Positions 1-64,000 of a DNA stretch of 64,000 nt are shown one piece after another (position 1 is the first letter of the stretch; every line of letters begins with the position of its first letter). The DNA comes from Amorphochlora amoebiformis. Its lineage: Eukaryota; Cercozoa; Chlorarachniophyceae. The notes below the pieces were generated by a model. The model saw only the letters and a list, made by a program, of their open reading frames with translations. It was not told the origin of the DNA and did not search any database. The stretch is taken from positions 62,001 to 126,000 of the forward strand of contig BAAHQB010000365.1 in NCBI GenBank assembly GCA_054601695.1. The letters are read 5' to 3'. A program made the translations under genes and the position numbers.

Positions 1-835
<835 letters not shown>

Positions 836-859
836 GCATTTAGATTGGTGTACCTGCAC

Positions 860-1252
860 CATTGGTAAGCTGGAGGACGTCGCTTGTACAGATCTCGAGT
901 TGCTCTTGGTCCAAACGTTGTATCCCCTTACTTGCAATGCTGATTCCTTCACATCCTCGGTGTTCTGTGTAATAAATTTTGAGCACTATATCACGATTTC
1001 ATGTGACGTGCTACCTGAGCAGCCCGACGAGATATTGTAGTTCCAGTTGTTCCGGGGGTAGTAGCCCATGAAGGCGACATGGGGTGAATGGCGAATGGGA
1101 AAGCTCCACGCGGAGACCTGATTCAATTTCCGTCAGGCTAGTTCTTGGTAGGCATCTCGAGATTGTGATACACACCTTCGCGGAACAGGTGAGAACAAGC
1201 AGCTGTTTGCGATATCTGCCTGAGCCGGAGGCGTCCCATGAGCAGCTAGGAC
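860..1252 (-). CDS. Partial unrecognised gene, four candidate exons
   Basis: I do not recognise this gene. Four blocks on the minus strand join in phase with GT-AG borders: 1176-1252, 1015-1117, 932-964 and 860-902. The reading starts with PSCSWDASG, then KQLLVLTCSA, HSPHVAFMGYYPRNNW, ISSGCSEHRGCEG and RRPPAYQW. It is rich in Cys and Trp, as in extracellular or lumenal proteins, but no family is evident. The 5' part and start codon were not found, and the 3' part lies beyond the AT array at the left edge. An alternative unspliced frame runs through 1011-1265, so the exon model is only suggestive. What favours splicing is the consistent phase of four consecutive blocks. Confidence 0.33.
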
Positions 1253-1600
1253 CTGTGAAAATCAATTCAGACAGGTTTCCGATGCACGTTGTCTAAAAGG
1301 GATGTGAAAGTTGTGGGATTACTTGTTCGTTGTTTGGCTTGGGGGTTGTGATCGCGGGCACGCGAAAATCAAATATAGATGTAGTCACTGCTGGAATGTT
1401 TCCTATCTTTTCAGGGTTGACACGAACGCTAATCTCGTCCATCGTTCTGAGTTTGAATTCATTAGTCATTCTTAGATGGCAAATGTTGGGGTTTAGTACC
1501 TAGCCGCCTCGTTTTCAGTCTCAGTCATGCCTTCCCCGTTAAGTTCGATGGTCTGAAAGTACACACAGCATAAGAGATTAATATAAATGTAAATACATAC
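1253..1600. other. Unique intergenic or 5' region
   Basis: About 350 bases of normal composition without a coding frame that I can support. It may hold upstream exons or the promoter of the partial gene at 860-1252. Confidence 0.4.
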
Positions 1601-1615
1601 ATGCAAATTACACAT

Positions 1616-2461
<846 letters not shown>

Positions 2462-2502
2462 GCTAAAATTGTGTACATATTAGGTGAATATTCCACGTCC
2501 GA

Positions 2503-2896
2503 TTAGTTTCTTACGTTAGTGAAATATATGTGTTTATTCTCCATGTCTTCATCCCGTAGACGTCCGGTCATGGCATTGGGAGCAAGGCTTGCCAGGCCAG
2601 GATTGGCTGTTGAGACCATGCGACCGTTAGTAGGCCCTATCTTTTTCCGCTTATTGCTTCCGGTACTTTTCCTCTCCCCCCGTGAGTTTCTTTTGTTGAA
2701 ACCGCGAGGGTTTCTCTTGCGCGGTCTCGGTTTCGAGGGTATAGGGACGATGCTGTGCAAACTTTTTTTTAGATCCTTGTATTGAGGACGTATTAGTGTT
2801 GCAAGACCTTGGATTTCGTTTGACGATGTCCAGGCAATACTGATAAAGCGGCTCTTTCGATCCGTCTGGTTGATGGCCCTTTCTCCTCTTGCCACC
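2503..2896 (-). CDS. Basic C-terminal ORF downstream of Myb repeats (possible last exon)
   Basis: A 131-codon open stretch starts at an AG acceptor (2897-2898 on the plus strand) and ends at a TAA at 2503. The product is basic, with [11 protein letters not shown] and SNKRKKIG, which resemble nuclear localisation signals. It joins in phase with an open frame in the exon 2964-3117, but that frame is not the one that encodes the Myb repeat end. It is either the true Myb C-terminus reached through a frameshift in this sequence, or a separate or untranslated spliced segment. See the matching finding. Confidence 0.4.
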
Positions 2897-3045
2897 CTAG
2901 AAAAATTGAAGCCAAACAGTAAGTTGAGATTCTGCGATTAAGTCTTTGATTACGGGGTTATACCTTGCCATTTGAGGTTTCGCTTGGGGCTTCAGGATCC
3001 TGACAAGCGCAATATTAGGTTGTGAATCACAAGAATTGATGTATT

Positions 3046-3994
3046 TTAACATGCCTTCCCCTGCTGCATCTGCATCCATTGCCTTGAGACGCGTCGCATG
3101 GTAGAGTTCCAACGATTCTGCAATTAAATGAGGCTGTCAGATCTACCCTCGGCTTCTCAGATGGTAAATTCTACTTTGATAGCGTTATCAGTACGTCCAG
3201 GAAGCAATTTTGCGATCTCAGACCAGCGCGTACCCACCCGCCTGGGGGAAAACGTGCATTCACGTAACGGCAACTGAACAATAGCGAACATCTATAGTGG
3301 AAAAAAAAATTCGCCTTACTTGTGCGCGTTGATGAGGATAGTATCTTCATCGGCTCCCCACGCATCTTTTTTTATCTCTGGATTCAAATGGTTGTGCCAC
3401 CTCTCGCGACACTGATAAAACAGAGACGGAGTGAAAAAACAGAACTTTGAGAAAAGATAGCAAGATATATTCCGAAAAAGTCATTCCTAAGGCTACACGG
3501 TATGAAGACAAATTCATTTTCAAGGGTATTATGGAAAATATGGATCGGCTCTCAGCAAATTATTGTCAGTCTTTGACCTGTTTTCCGGTTCGCCCAGGGC
3601 CGATGGCCTGACCTATGAGAGCCCACTTCTTCACTCCGTATTTATGTACAAGATCGACGACCATTCTGAAAAAGACATTTAATTCGTTGGATCGGTAAAA
3701 GTTCTCGGATTAGGCCCCAAAAAAGTAATACTAATGAAGGAGGTTGGCCTTCCCCCGAACCCCGACCGGAGGTATTGGATGTTAGATTCGCGGAAAGAGG
3801 CCACGGAATGATTGAAATATCATCAAAAAGTACTCCGGACGGATGTCATGCTATCATATTACCATAAATTGTCCCAAAGGGGAAGATTTATATTCGAACA
3901 ATAAGCATCAACATGTAGCCCGAAACGGGTGAATTCTTACTCACCTGTCTTCGTCGTCGGTCCATGGACGCCTATCGTCCATCTCATCTTTCAT
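3046..3994 (-). CDS. R2R3-type Myb DNA-binding protein
   Basis: Nuclear transcription factor of the Myb/SANT family. Exons on the minus strand: 3945-3994, 3578-3665, 3320-3411, 3175-3241 and 3046-3117. All phases fit and the sum is 122 residues plus stop. The first repeat runs from RPWTDDED through [15 protein letters not shown] and [17 protein letters not shown]. The second runs from [16 protein letters not shown] through [19 protein letters not shown] to NRWNSTMRR. The regularly spaced Trp residues and the RTDNAIKNRW recognition helix are diagnostic. ATG at 3992-3994 follows an in-frame stop, so a c-Myb R1 repeat is absent unless an upstream exon was missed. In this frame the protein ends only 14 residues after the second repeat, which is short for the family. 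The gene diverges from the prolyl hydroxylase gene 224 bp away. Confidence 0.85.
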
Positions 3995-4218
3995 ACTGTG
4001 TTATTTCTCCCTTGGGTGAGATTTAAACCCCGGATAGACTCCTCTTTTTCAGACTCCAGGCCCCAGTCCAAAGGCACCTTGCCACCCTGGCGAAGTTACT
4101 ACCCGAAAAAATTCAGCCGAAGTAAAACCACCTAAAATGCATACTCGGTAATGACGGTGCTATTTCCGGGTTTCTGTTGTCAAATTTAGGAGGGATCCCA
4201 GGGATCCCGGGAATCTTG
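3995..4218. promoter_or_regulatory. Shared upstream region of Myb and prolyl hydroxylase genes
   Basis: The 224 bp between divergent start codons should hold both promoters. No core element can be named with confidence. A frame through 4010-4100 on the minus strand is open, so part could be an upstream Myb exon. Confidence 0.4.
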
Positions 4219-10643
<6,425 letters not shown>

Positions 10644-11131
10644 GGGTCCTTTCCTCTCTCGTTCTAGTTCTAGTAAGAGTTCCCTCTTTTTTGTGTCTCT
10701 TGCCATCATGAGTAAGATGAATCTTTCTATAGTAGATATTCGAGATATACATATTGAACTTAGTACGTTGTGACAAAAGCTTTCCGTGACTCGTTTTAGT
10801 AGTATGAGTAGTGTCTAGAGTGTGTTTATAGTATTACTATGAATGTTAATGATAGCCTAAGGTAATATTACTTTGATGCCGGTAGAAACTTATTTATCGG
10901 CTAAAACTGTGACTCGGGTTACTCAGTTTAACTTCGAGTTGTTCTAGTTGTTAGGCCTCATGATATATCTAGTATCTATTATCTAGATATGCGGCACACA
11001 TACCGCGATCAAGTGACTTCTAGAACTTTGTTCAGTTACTCATTCACGGTGTCTGGGATATATATATATATATATATTTAATATATTATACGTATGAAGA
11101 GGTACATGTGTATTATACATATATATATATT

Positions 11132-11162
<31 letters not shown>

Positions 11163-11263
11163 TATACATCTATATATGTATATATACACATACATATCAC
11201 AGGTACATGGGAATAATATATGCATATATAAATATATATATATATATATACAATATGTGTACA

Positions 11264-11321
<58 letters not shown>

Positions 11322-11385
11322 AATATATTACATAACTATATGTATATATGTATATACATATATATGTAAATATATATATATTATT

Positions 11386-11419
<34 letters not shown>

Positions 11420-11454
11420 CATATATACACATATATTACATATACATAAACATA

Positions 11455-11498
<44 letters not shown>

Positions 11499-11648
11499 TG
11501 TATTTTCGAAAGGCTTAAAAGGCCAATGATATGTGAATGATTGTTTCATAACTCGGTTCATCATATATATATATATAATATATATATATATATATAATTC
11601 AGAAGGCCTATGATAGGTAAGTGTGTGTTGTATTATGAAACCTGGTCA
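10644..11648. other. Convergent intergenic region
   Basis: Contains the 3' ends of the prolyl hydroxylase (+) and the HAD phosphatase (-). The 10644-11050 part is unique sequence without a supported ORF, presumably 3' UTR; 11060-11630 is mostly AT arrays with a short duplicated island (AAGGCCAATGATATG / AAGGCCTATGATAGG) at 11515 and 11603. Confidence 0.6.
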
Positions 11649-15119
<3,471 letters not shown>

Positions 15120-15197
15120 GGTCACGACAATAGCGAATAGAAAGGCCCAAGACCCGGCTGCAGAAGCAGAAAGCCGTGCCGAGCTGGACTCACCCAC

Positions 15198-15409
15198 CTT
15201 ACACTGTCACTCCGAGTGACTCGGTCAGGCTTTTTCGAGACAGGGTCACCTAGCGTGACAGGGTGACATGTCCGGGTGACCCAGGTGGAATGGTCGGGAG
15301 TGACAACAACCCCTATCTACACTTCCAACACCCTCTCCACAGGGTATATGGTGGTTCGGACCACCTTATTCGAAGGTCTATAGGAGTTTTCACCATCGCC
15401 TTTTGTCTT
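15198..15409. promoter_or_regulatory. Divergent promoter with seven GTGAC/GTCAC boxes
   Basis: Between the HAD phosphatase (-) and the MIB/HERC2-like gene (+). GTGAC or its complement occurs at 15206, 15216, 15245, 15255, 15263, 15276 and 15300. The first two form a 15-base palindrome, GTCACTCCGAGTGAC. The density and placement suggest binding sites of one bZIP- or E-box-like factor serving both genes. Confidence 0.55.
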
Positions 15410-26320
<10,911 letters not shown>

Positions 26321-26705
26321 GGATACATGAGGTGAAGATGGAGAATCTAGGGACCGCAACGCTGATCTAGAAATCGCCCAAACAAATAGGATTAGAGACG
26401 AAAAGTTCTTCCTAAGCCGAAATTATATTATATTTATAAACCGTAGCTACCATGGCTAGATATACGTCATATCATCTAAATCTGGATCATCACGGTGACC
26501 GATCGGATTTGCATACACAAAGATCTGTAGATATATATGTTTCAATGTATATATATTATGTATGTATATATATATATATATATGTAAATATATATATATA
26601 TATAGATATATATTTATGTATATATATATATATACATATATATACATATATATATATGTATGTAGATATATTGTATGTATGAGAATTCCCACTCATATAA
26701 ATTTG

Positions 26706-26760
<55 letters not shown>

Positions 26761-27035
26761 AGACTGTTGAAATAAGACGTAACTGTTATTATTATAGTAA
26801 AAACCTAGTATACATAGATACCAATAAATTTCTAGATATTGTCCAGTGTACGCATAAATAGTACTATTCTAAAAAACACAGCATGGATATCGAATTCTGA
26901 CACTTATATGTATATATATATTTTCGTCCAAACGTAATATAGCGTATATATGTGGGCGTGCGTGCGCGGACCTTGCGCATATACATTATATAATGCGTAT
27001 ATCTAGATATACACACACATATTTATGTACATAAC

Positions 27036-27070
<35 letters not shown>

Positions 27071-27234
27071 CTAATATTATATATATACATATATATATAT
27101 ATATATACATATACCAGATATAATGTATGTATCAGATCTATCTATGTATATATATACATATATATATATATACATTTTCACACATACACATACAGATACA
27201 TACATGTGTATATAATAATAATAATAATAATGTA

Positions 27235-27266
<32 letters not shown>

Positions 27267-27523
27267 GATGCATTTATCTCTTTCAGACTGATTGGTAGAT
27301 CAATTTATATATGTGTATATAATAATAATAATAATATATGAACATATGTATATATATACATATATATATAGATGTATTTATCTCTTTCAGACTGATTGGT
27401 AGTTGATCATTGATAAGGTAACTAATTTTTCAAGGACGTGGACGCCGGCATTCAAGTTAAACTCTTGTTTCGGAACTGCACACGGGATTGACTTGGATGC
27501 CACGACTTTAGGCGGAGCGACTA
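26321..27523. other. Intergenic region between converging genes
   Basis: 26321-26540 is unique and probably the 3' UTR of the MIB/HERC2-like gene. 26541-27270 is mostly AT, ATAC and TG repeats with a unique island at 26760-26900. Two copies of a 45-base phrase (ATTTATCTCTTTCAGACTGA) lie at about 27266-27305 and 27369-27410, just past the 3' end of the mannitol dehydrogenase gene; they may be another exon or UTR copy pair. Confidence 0.6.
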
Positions 27524-29104
27524 TTATGACGGAGACTTCTGTGCTGAGGTGGCTGAGGTAACTATATCCTTCTTAGTTGGAGCGGCTACCACAGTGACCT
27601 TCGTTTTCATTTCAGACCCAAAGACCGCCTTGCGAAGCATGGATAAGAATTCCCATCTCCTGAACGTCTTCTGCTTGGGTGATGACGACTCCTTCTTGGT
27701 CGTTTCACGCCTTCGTTTCTCCTCTGCGATAGGTGTGGCTTGCGCAACAAGTACTTGTAGAGCTCTGTGCATAATCTCGGCGGTGACCTCCGGACGATTT
27801 CGTCCTTCAGCTGCATGAAGAACAGCTTCTGGGGAGGTGGCGTTCTCTTTCGCCAAGCGCACGATGGTATCCTGGACGTTTTTTAGTCGACCATTATATC
27901 TCCTCACTACACCTCCACCGAGGACTCGCCCGGTGGTATCAGGCACATGCGAGAATCTCTGCAGAGTCGTCCAAGCGTAGTCGAGAAGGGAGCGCAAGGC
28001 TTCCGCTTCAGATTCGGTATTATGAGCTCCCTTGATAACATCCATGGGAAACTCGGTCATGACAATGTAGCATCTAGCCACAAGCCACGCCCAGACCATC
28101 TGTTTCTGAGCAGCATCGGCGTGTTCGTAATCGAGCAGATCGAAGTTCCCCGGAAGCTCCATTTTATCGATACTCTTAACCTCTTCCAGCTCCTTGATGA
28201 GGGTGAGAAACGCTAGTGTTGTGTGCGTGCCGTTCACCAGTAGAAGCTTACGCCGACCGAAGTACTCAGCCTGGGCTTCGGTGTCAGTCGTCAAAACAGT
28301 GGGGCCTGCGAAGGGTAGCTCCAGATTGACGCTACTCTTGCTATCCGACTCATCGTCGGTCTCGGATGGTACGCTAAGGTTGCTGATAGCGCTTAGGTTG
28401 CTCAAGACGGCCTGTAGACTGCGAGGACCGCGGGGGGTAGGCATGTCACTTTCGTCAGCATCCGTAGTCTCTCTATCGTCGTCGGAGTTATTTGCTTGAG
28501 ATGACGTTGAGGTCTCGTGCTCAGGCAGGACGACAATTTGACCAGCCCATGGCTCAGTCTTAACTTCAACAGTGCCATTCAAACCGATCGACCTGGAAGA
28601 ACATATCCTGTCCACCATGCACGGGACCACACGCAATCGTCCGTCAAGTTCGTGAGCCAGTTCTTCCACTGCCTTGTGGTCATTCTCGCAGGCGTAGAGC
28701 TTGGGAGGGTTGGATGAAACCGGAAGACGCCCTAGAATAGCCTTGACGCCAGGGAGGCCCTTGTTTAGAGAGCATGAGAACGAGCCAGCTTTCCGAACTG
28801 CGTCGATTAGAGACTTTCCACCCTCTGCGCAAACGAAGTAAGGCCCATCCCCAGGCCGCAATTTCGAGCCCCAGTTGCGCCCGTGGAGGAAGCGCATAGG
28901 CTTGCCAACGGTCTTGCCATTGACCTTGACAGTGATTGTCTCTGGATTCTCCTCGATCAAGCGGGTCCACGATTTAGACGGCCTCTGGATGATTGCGTAA
29001 TCTTCACAACCTGATTCGATGGCATTGAGAAGTAGGCCTAGTCCTATTTTTCCTGCACCGAAGTGAAGATGTAGGCGTGGTCGTTGTATGTTTCGGTTAA
29101 GCAT
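27524..29104 (-). CDS. Mannitol-1-phosphate 5-dehydrogenase-like protein, intronless
   Basis: Polyol-specific long-chain dehydrogenase, probably interconverting fructose-6-phosphate and mannitol-1-phosphate with NAD(H). One 526-residue frame. The Rossmann motif HFGAGKIGLGLLL is at residues 14-26 (GxGxxG). YACENDHKAVEEL at 137-149 and VVPCMVDRICS at 159-169 match the MtlD positions; EPWAGQIVVLP is at 184-194 and RRKLLLVNGTHTTLAFL at 284-300 is the family's RKL..NGxH block. The region 196-265 is a Ser/Asp-rich insertion not expected in bacterial MtlD, and the C-terminus carries a basic tail. Stramenopile algae and Eimeria have such enzymes. It is the only long uninterrupted gene in a window of exon-poor loci, with even, moderate GC, so late gain by transfer or retroposition is possible. 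Confidence 0.78.
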   Translation of the reverse strand: MLNRNIQRPRLHLHFGAGKIGLGLLLNAIESGCEDYAIIQRPSKSWTRLIEENPETITVKVNGKTVGKPMRFLHGRNWGSKLRPGDGPYFVCAEGGKSLIDAVRKAGSFSCSLNKGLPGVKAILGRLPVSSNPPKLYACENDHKAVEELAHELDGRLRVVPCMVDRICSSRSIGLNGTVEVKTEPWAGQIVVLPEHETSTSSQANNSDDDRETTDADESDMPTPRGPRSLQAVLSNLSAISNLSVPSETDDESDSKSSVNLELPFAGPTVLTTDTEAQAEYFGRRKLLLVNGTHTTLAFLTLIKELEEVKSIDKMELPGNFDLLDYEHADAAQKQMVWAWLVARCYIVMTEFPMDVIKGAHNTESEAEALRSLLDYAWTTLQRFSHVPDTTGRVLGGGVVRRYNGRLKNVQDTIVRLAKENATSPEAVLHAAEGRNRPEVTAEIMHRALQVLVAQATPIAEEKRRRETTKKESSSPKQKTFRRWEFLSMLRKAVFGSEMKTKVTVVAAPTKKDIVTSATSAQKSPS

Positions 29105-29423
29105 CTGTATGATCGTCGCTCGATGGATTCTGCCGAATTCGTAGGCGGCGACGCTTGCAAACGAACGTCGTCAGCCGACACCACGTGATCGATTTTGTGG
29201 AAGTTTAAGAAACCGAAATATTACCTAATAAAACTTATTCTTTGAATCTCAATTTCGCCTTATTTATTCCTCTTATTCTTCCTAATAGATACGTTTCTTC
29301 CTTAGAGGTTATTGTAATTCCTCTAAGGTAAAATAACCATAATTAATTTATATATCACTTCAACGACAAAAACTTTGACCGACCGACAGTGCCCAAGGGC
29401 TGACCGCACGTGTGCAGGCATCC
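29105..29423. promoter_or_regulatory. Upstream region of the mannitol dehydrogenase gene
   Basis: Unique AT-moderate sequence with CACGTG at about 29182 (a G-box/E-box hexamer) 78 bases upstream of the start codon. No TATA box can be assigned. Confidence 0.4.
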
Positions 29424-29657
29424 ATGCGCACGCTGTCCAACACATTTTCGTTACCGTGCAGCTCAGCGAGGTTTTTCGAAGCACCAGTCGGAGGGAAACA
29501 CGTTGCCGAGCAACGATGCTGGATCTTTTTTTTAAGTCTTGCGTCGCTTCATCATCTGGAGGATTGCGCTTTTGGTGGTGTCTTCTCTTTTCTTCGGCCG
29601 TCGAATGCCATTGAGGCTGTTAGAGCCCCTGTGCAGAAGACTGTTAAAGATTCATGA
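29424..29657 (+). CDS. Small uncertain ORF, 77 residues
   Basis: ATG to TGA frame in a unique island between AT arrays, beginning MRTLSNTFSLPCSSARFFEA and ending VRAPVQKTVKDS. The Ser/Arg-rich start resembles a mitochondrial targeting sequence, and FLSLASLHHLEDCAFGGVF is hydrophobic. Two other frames are open over part of the same island and no family is recognised, so this may be chance or the first exon of a gene. Confidence 0.3.
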   Translation: MRTLSNTFSLPCSSARFFEAPVGGKHVAEQRCWIFFLSLASLHHLEDCAFGGVFSFLRPSNAIEAVRAPVQKTVKDS

Positions 29658-29759
29658 CTGAAAATTAATTCATGACATTTTGATCCAACCAGTGTGTAAT
29701 GAGTTGTATGAGAGGATATGCCTATACATATCAATGGCGGCATACACTATGTGTATTTA

Positions 29760-31310
<1,551 letters not shown>

Positions 31311-31472
31311 CCACGACTCCACTTTCATGTTTTTCTCTTTCCTGGGGCTCTTCCAGATCCCCATAATTTAGACAAAGCTTCAGCCGACCGTCCTCGACAC
31401 TTACGCGTCCCGCGCCTGTCCTTTTTTATAGGAGAAAATTCTTTTTAATAAAGCGCAAAGCGACTGGTCACG

Positions 31473-37546
<6,074 letters not shown>

Positions 37547-38077
37547 TATAGATTCTAGTTACAATACTCCGACCGCAGTAAGTTTGCAATTGACTTTAAA
37601 TAAATCATGATGGTGCCCAATCCGATAGCACTAGAATCTAGAGAATCACGAGCCTTGCTCTACGAAAACGAAATCAGTGTTCACATCAGGCTGCACCTGA
37701 CAGTGCGTTAACTAGATTCAGTAAGTTTTTCATTATATCTAGTATACATTCTGGTATTGTGTCAGACTGATTCTAGTGATTGCGGCCGCGCGCGATGGAT
37801 ACCCGGCCTAGCCGGCAATAGCCGGTTTATGGTATCTGAGGCCGGAGGCTACTAGGCTAGAAAGTGGTCAGGCACTGACTCATGCTTGACTTGATCATCA
37901 CATGCATCGATATCAGCTCTAACTCAGTAATCTACGTGCATGCGCCGCTATTGATATCTATCTAACATTGTATTTGGCGGTGTTATAGCCCGTTTTCAGC
38001 CGCACCGTGACATCTGTAGCTAAGTTATATGTCTGTACTATTATGTATTCGAGCTCATTATATCTAGGCGACGTCAG
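37547..38077. other. Unique sequence between convergent genes
   Basis: 531 bases of normal composition holding the two 3' UTRs of the membrane-protein gene (+) and acetyl-CoA synthetase (-). GC-rich patch with GCCGGCAATAGCCGG near 37812 could form a short hairpin. No ORF supported. Confidence 0.6.
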
Positions 38078-63718
<25,641 letters not shown>

Positions 63719-64000
63719 GGGAGGTGGGGTGAGATTTGTTAAAAAGTTATTGGGCTCCGGGTGTAGATATTAATGTCTATGTATCTAAGTTGATATCTAC
63801 AAATGCAATTCTACATATGCATATATTCTATCTTTTGATATAAAGATAGCCATATACAGATATACAAATAATATCCTTAAATATACGGATATCAGCATTC
63901 CGATACCGTTACGCGTAGATTCCGATGACCTCTAATAGTTTCCTCGGAAGGTACCCCTCCCTTCTGCCGACACGGGTCCCTCCCCGTGCACAACGCGTCG
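63719..64000. promoter_or_regulatory. Upstream region of the acetyl-CoA synthetase gene
   Basis: Unique sequence, AT-rich to 63880 then GC-richer. It presumably holds the promoter and 5' UTR. No ORF or named element is seen. Confidence 0.45.

Noticed and set aside
2897-3112. SET-methyltransferase-like phrase [14 protein letters not shown] followed by SCDSQPN on the minus strand
   Set aside because: The same exon in the frame demanded by splicing completes the Myb repeat ([13 protein letters not shown]). The SET resemblance lacks the NHSC histidine and has no neighbouring SET motifs.
15120-15197. N-terminal signal peptide extension of the HAD phosphatase
   Set aside because: The extension starts only with GTG after an in-frame stop. 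The ATG at 15119 gives the usual family length.
15263-15409. Longer N-terminus for the MIB/HERC2-like gene
   Set aside because: The first codon would be GTG within the GTGAC box cluster. An in-frame ATG at 15290 remains possible but also lies among the boxes.
27549-28717. Several plus-strand ORFs of 66-101 codons
   Set aside because: Antisense shadows of the mannitol-1-phosphate dehydrogenase gene.

Overview
This 64 kb window is nuclear DNA from a eukaryote. The genes are split into many tiny exons (about 31-120 nt) with GT-AG and occasional GC-AG introns. The introns are mostly long (AT)n arrays. TTAGGG-type telomeric repeats occur inside introns, and several proteins start with hydrophobic leaders. 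Two products have a signal peptide followed by an Arg/Ser-rich, transit-peptide-like stretch. A bacterial/algal-type mannitol-1-phosphate dehydrogenase and an acetyl-CoA synthetase resembling the cyanobacterial type are present. Together these suggest a protist alga or relative with a complex plastid (stramenopile-like is my best guess; not proven). Most long open frames in the window are translated microsatellite ([20 protein letters not shown]) and are not genes.

Layout, left to right: AT array; a fragment of an unrecognised gene (-, 860-1252); a two-repeat Myb transcription factor (-, 3046-3994); a prolyl 4-hydroxylase (+, 4219-10643, 8 exons), divergent from Myb; a PHOSPHO1/2-like HAD phosphatase (-, 11649-15119, 7 exons); a compact divergent promoter with seven GTGAC boxes; a 15-exon gene with a C-terminal MIB/HERC2-like domain (+, 15410-26320); an intronless mannitol-1-phosphate dehydrogenase-like gene (-, 27524-29104); a small uncertain ORF (+, 29424-29657); a predicted organelle-targeted membrane protein (+, 31473-37546, 5 exons); and a very large acetyl-CoA synthetase gene (-, 38078-63718, 37 exons for about 771 residues). 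I rebuilt the exons by matching family motifs, splice dinucleotides and reading phase. The completed models add up to multiple of three coding lengths.

The most striking structure is genome-wide within the window. Introns contain truncated, decaying copies of the neighbouring exon, always the half next to the intron concerned, including its splice site, separated by AT arrays. At least ten exons in five unrelated genes show this, and one exon has about ten copies. Other unusual features are a telomere-fusion-like inverted telomeric repeat and a second telomeric tract in acetyl-CoA synthetase introns, a perfect 350 bp (CG)n tract, a 2.5 kb CACATA/TATGTG block with strand switches that could fold on itself, a pair of inverted dispersed elements of about 400 bp, and a 1 kb palindrome of eight cassettes.

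Functionally the genes are unrelated housekeeping or regulatory loci: plastid or cytosolic acetate activation, mannitol/hexitol phosphate metabolism, collagen-type or cell-wall proline hydroxylation, a phospho-alcohol phosphatase, and a Myb regulator. They are not an operon. All homology statements come from motif recognition by eye, not from a search.
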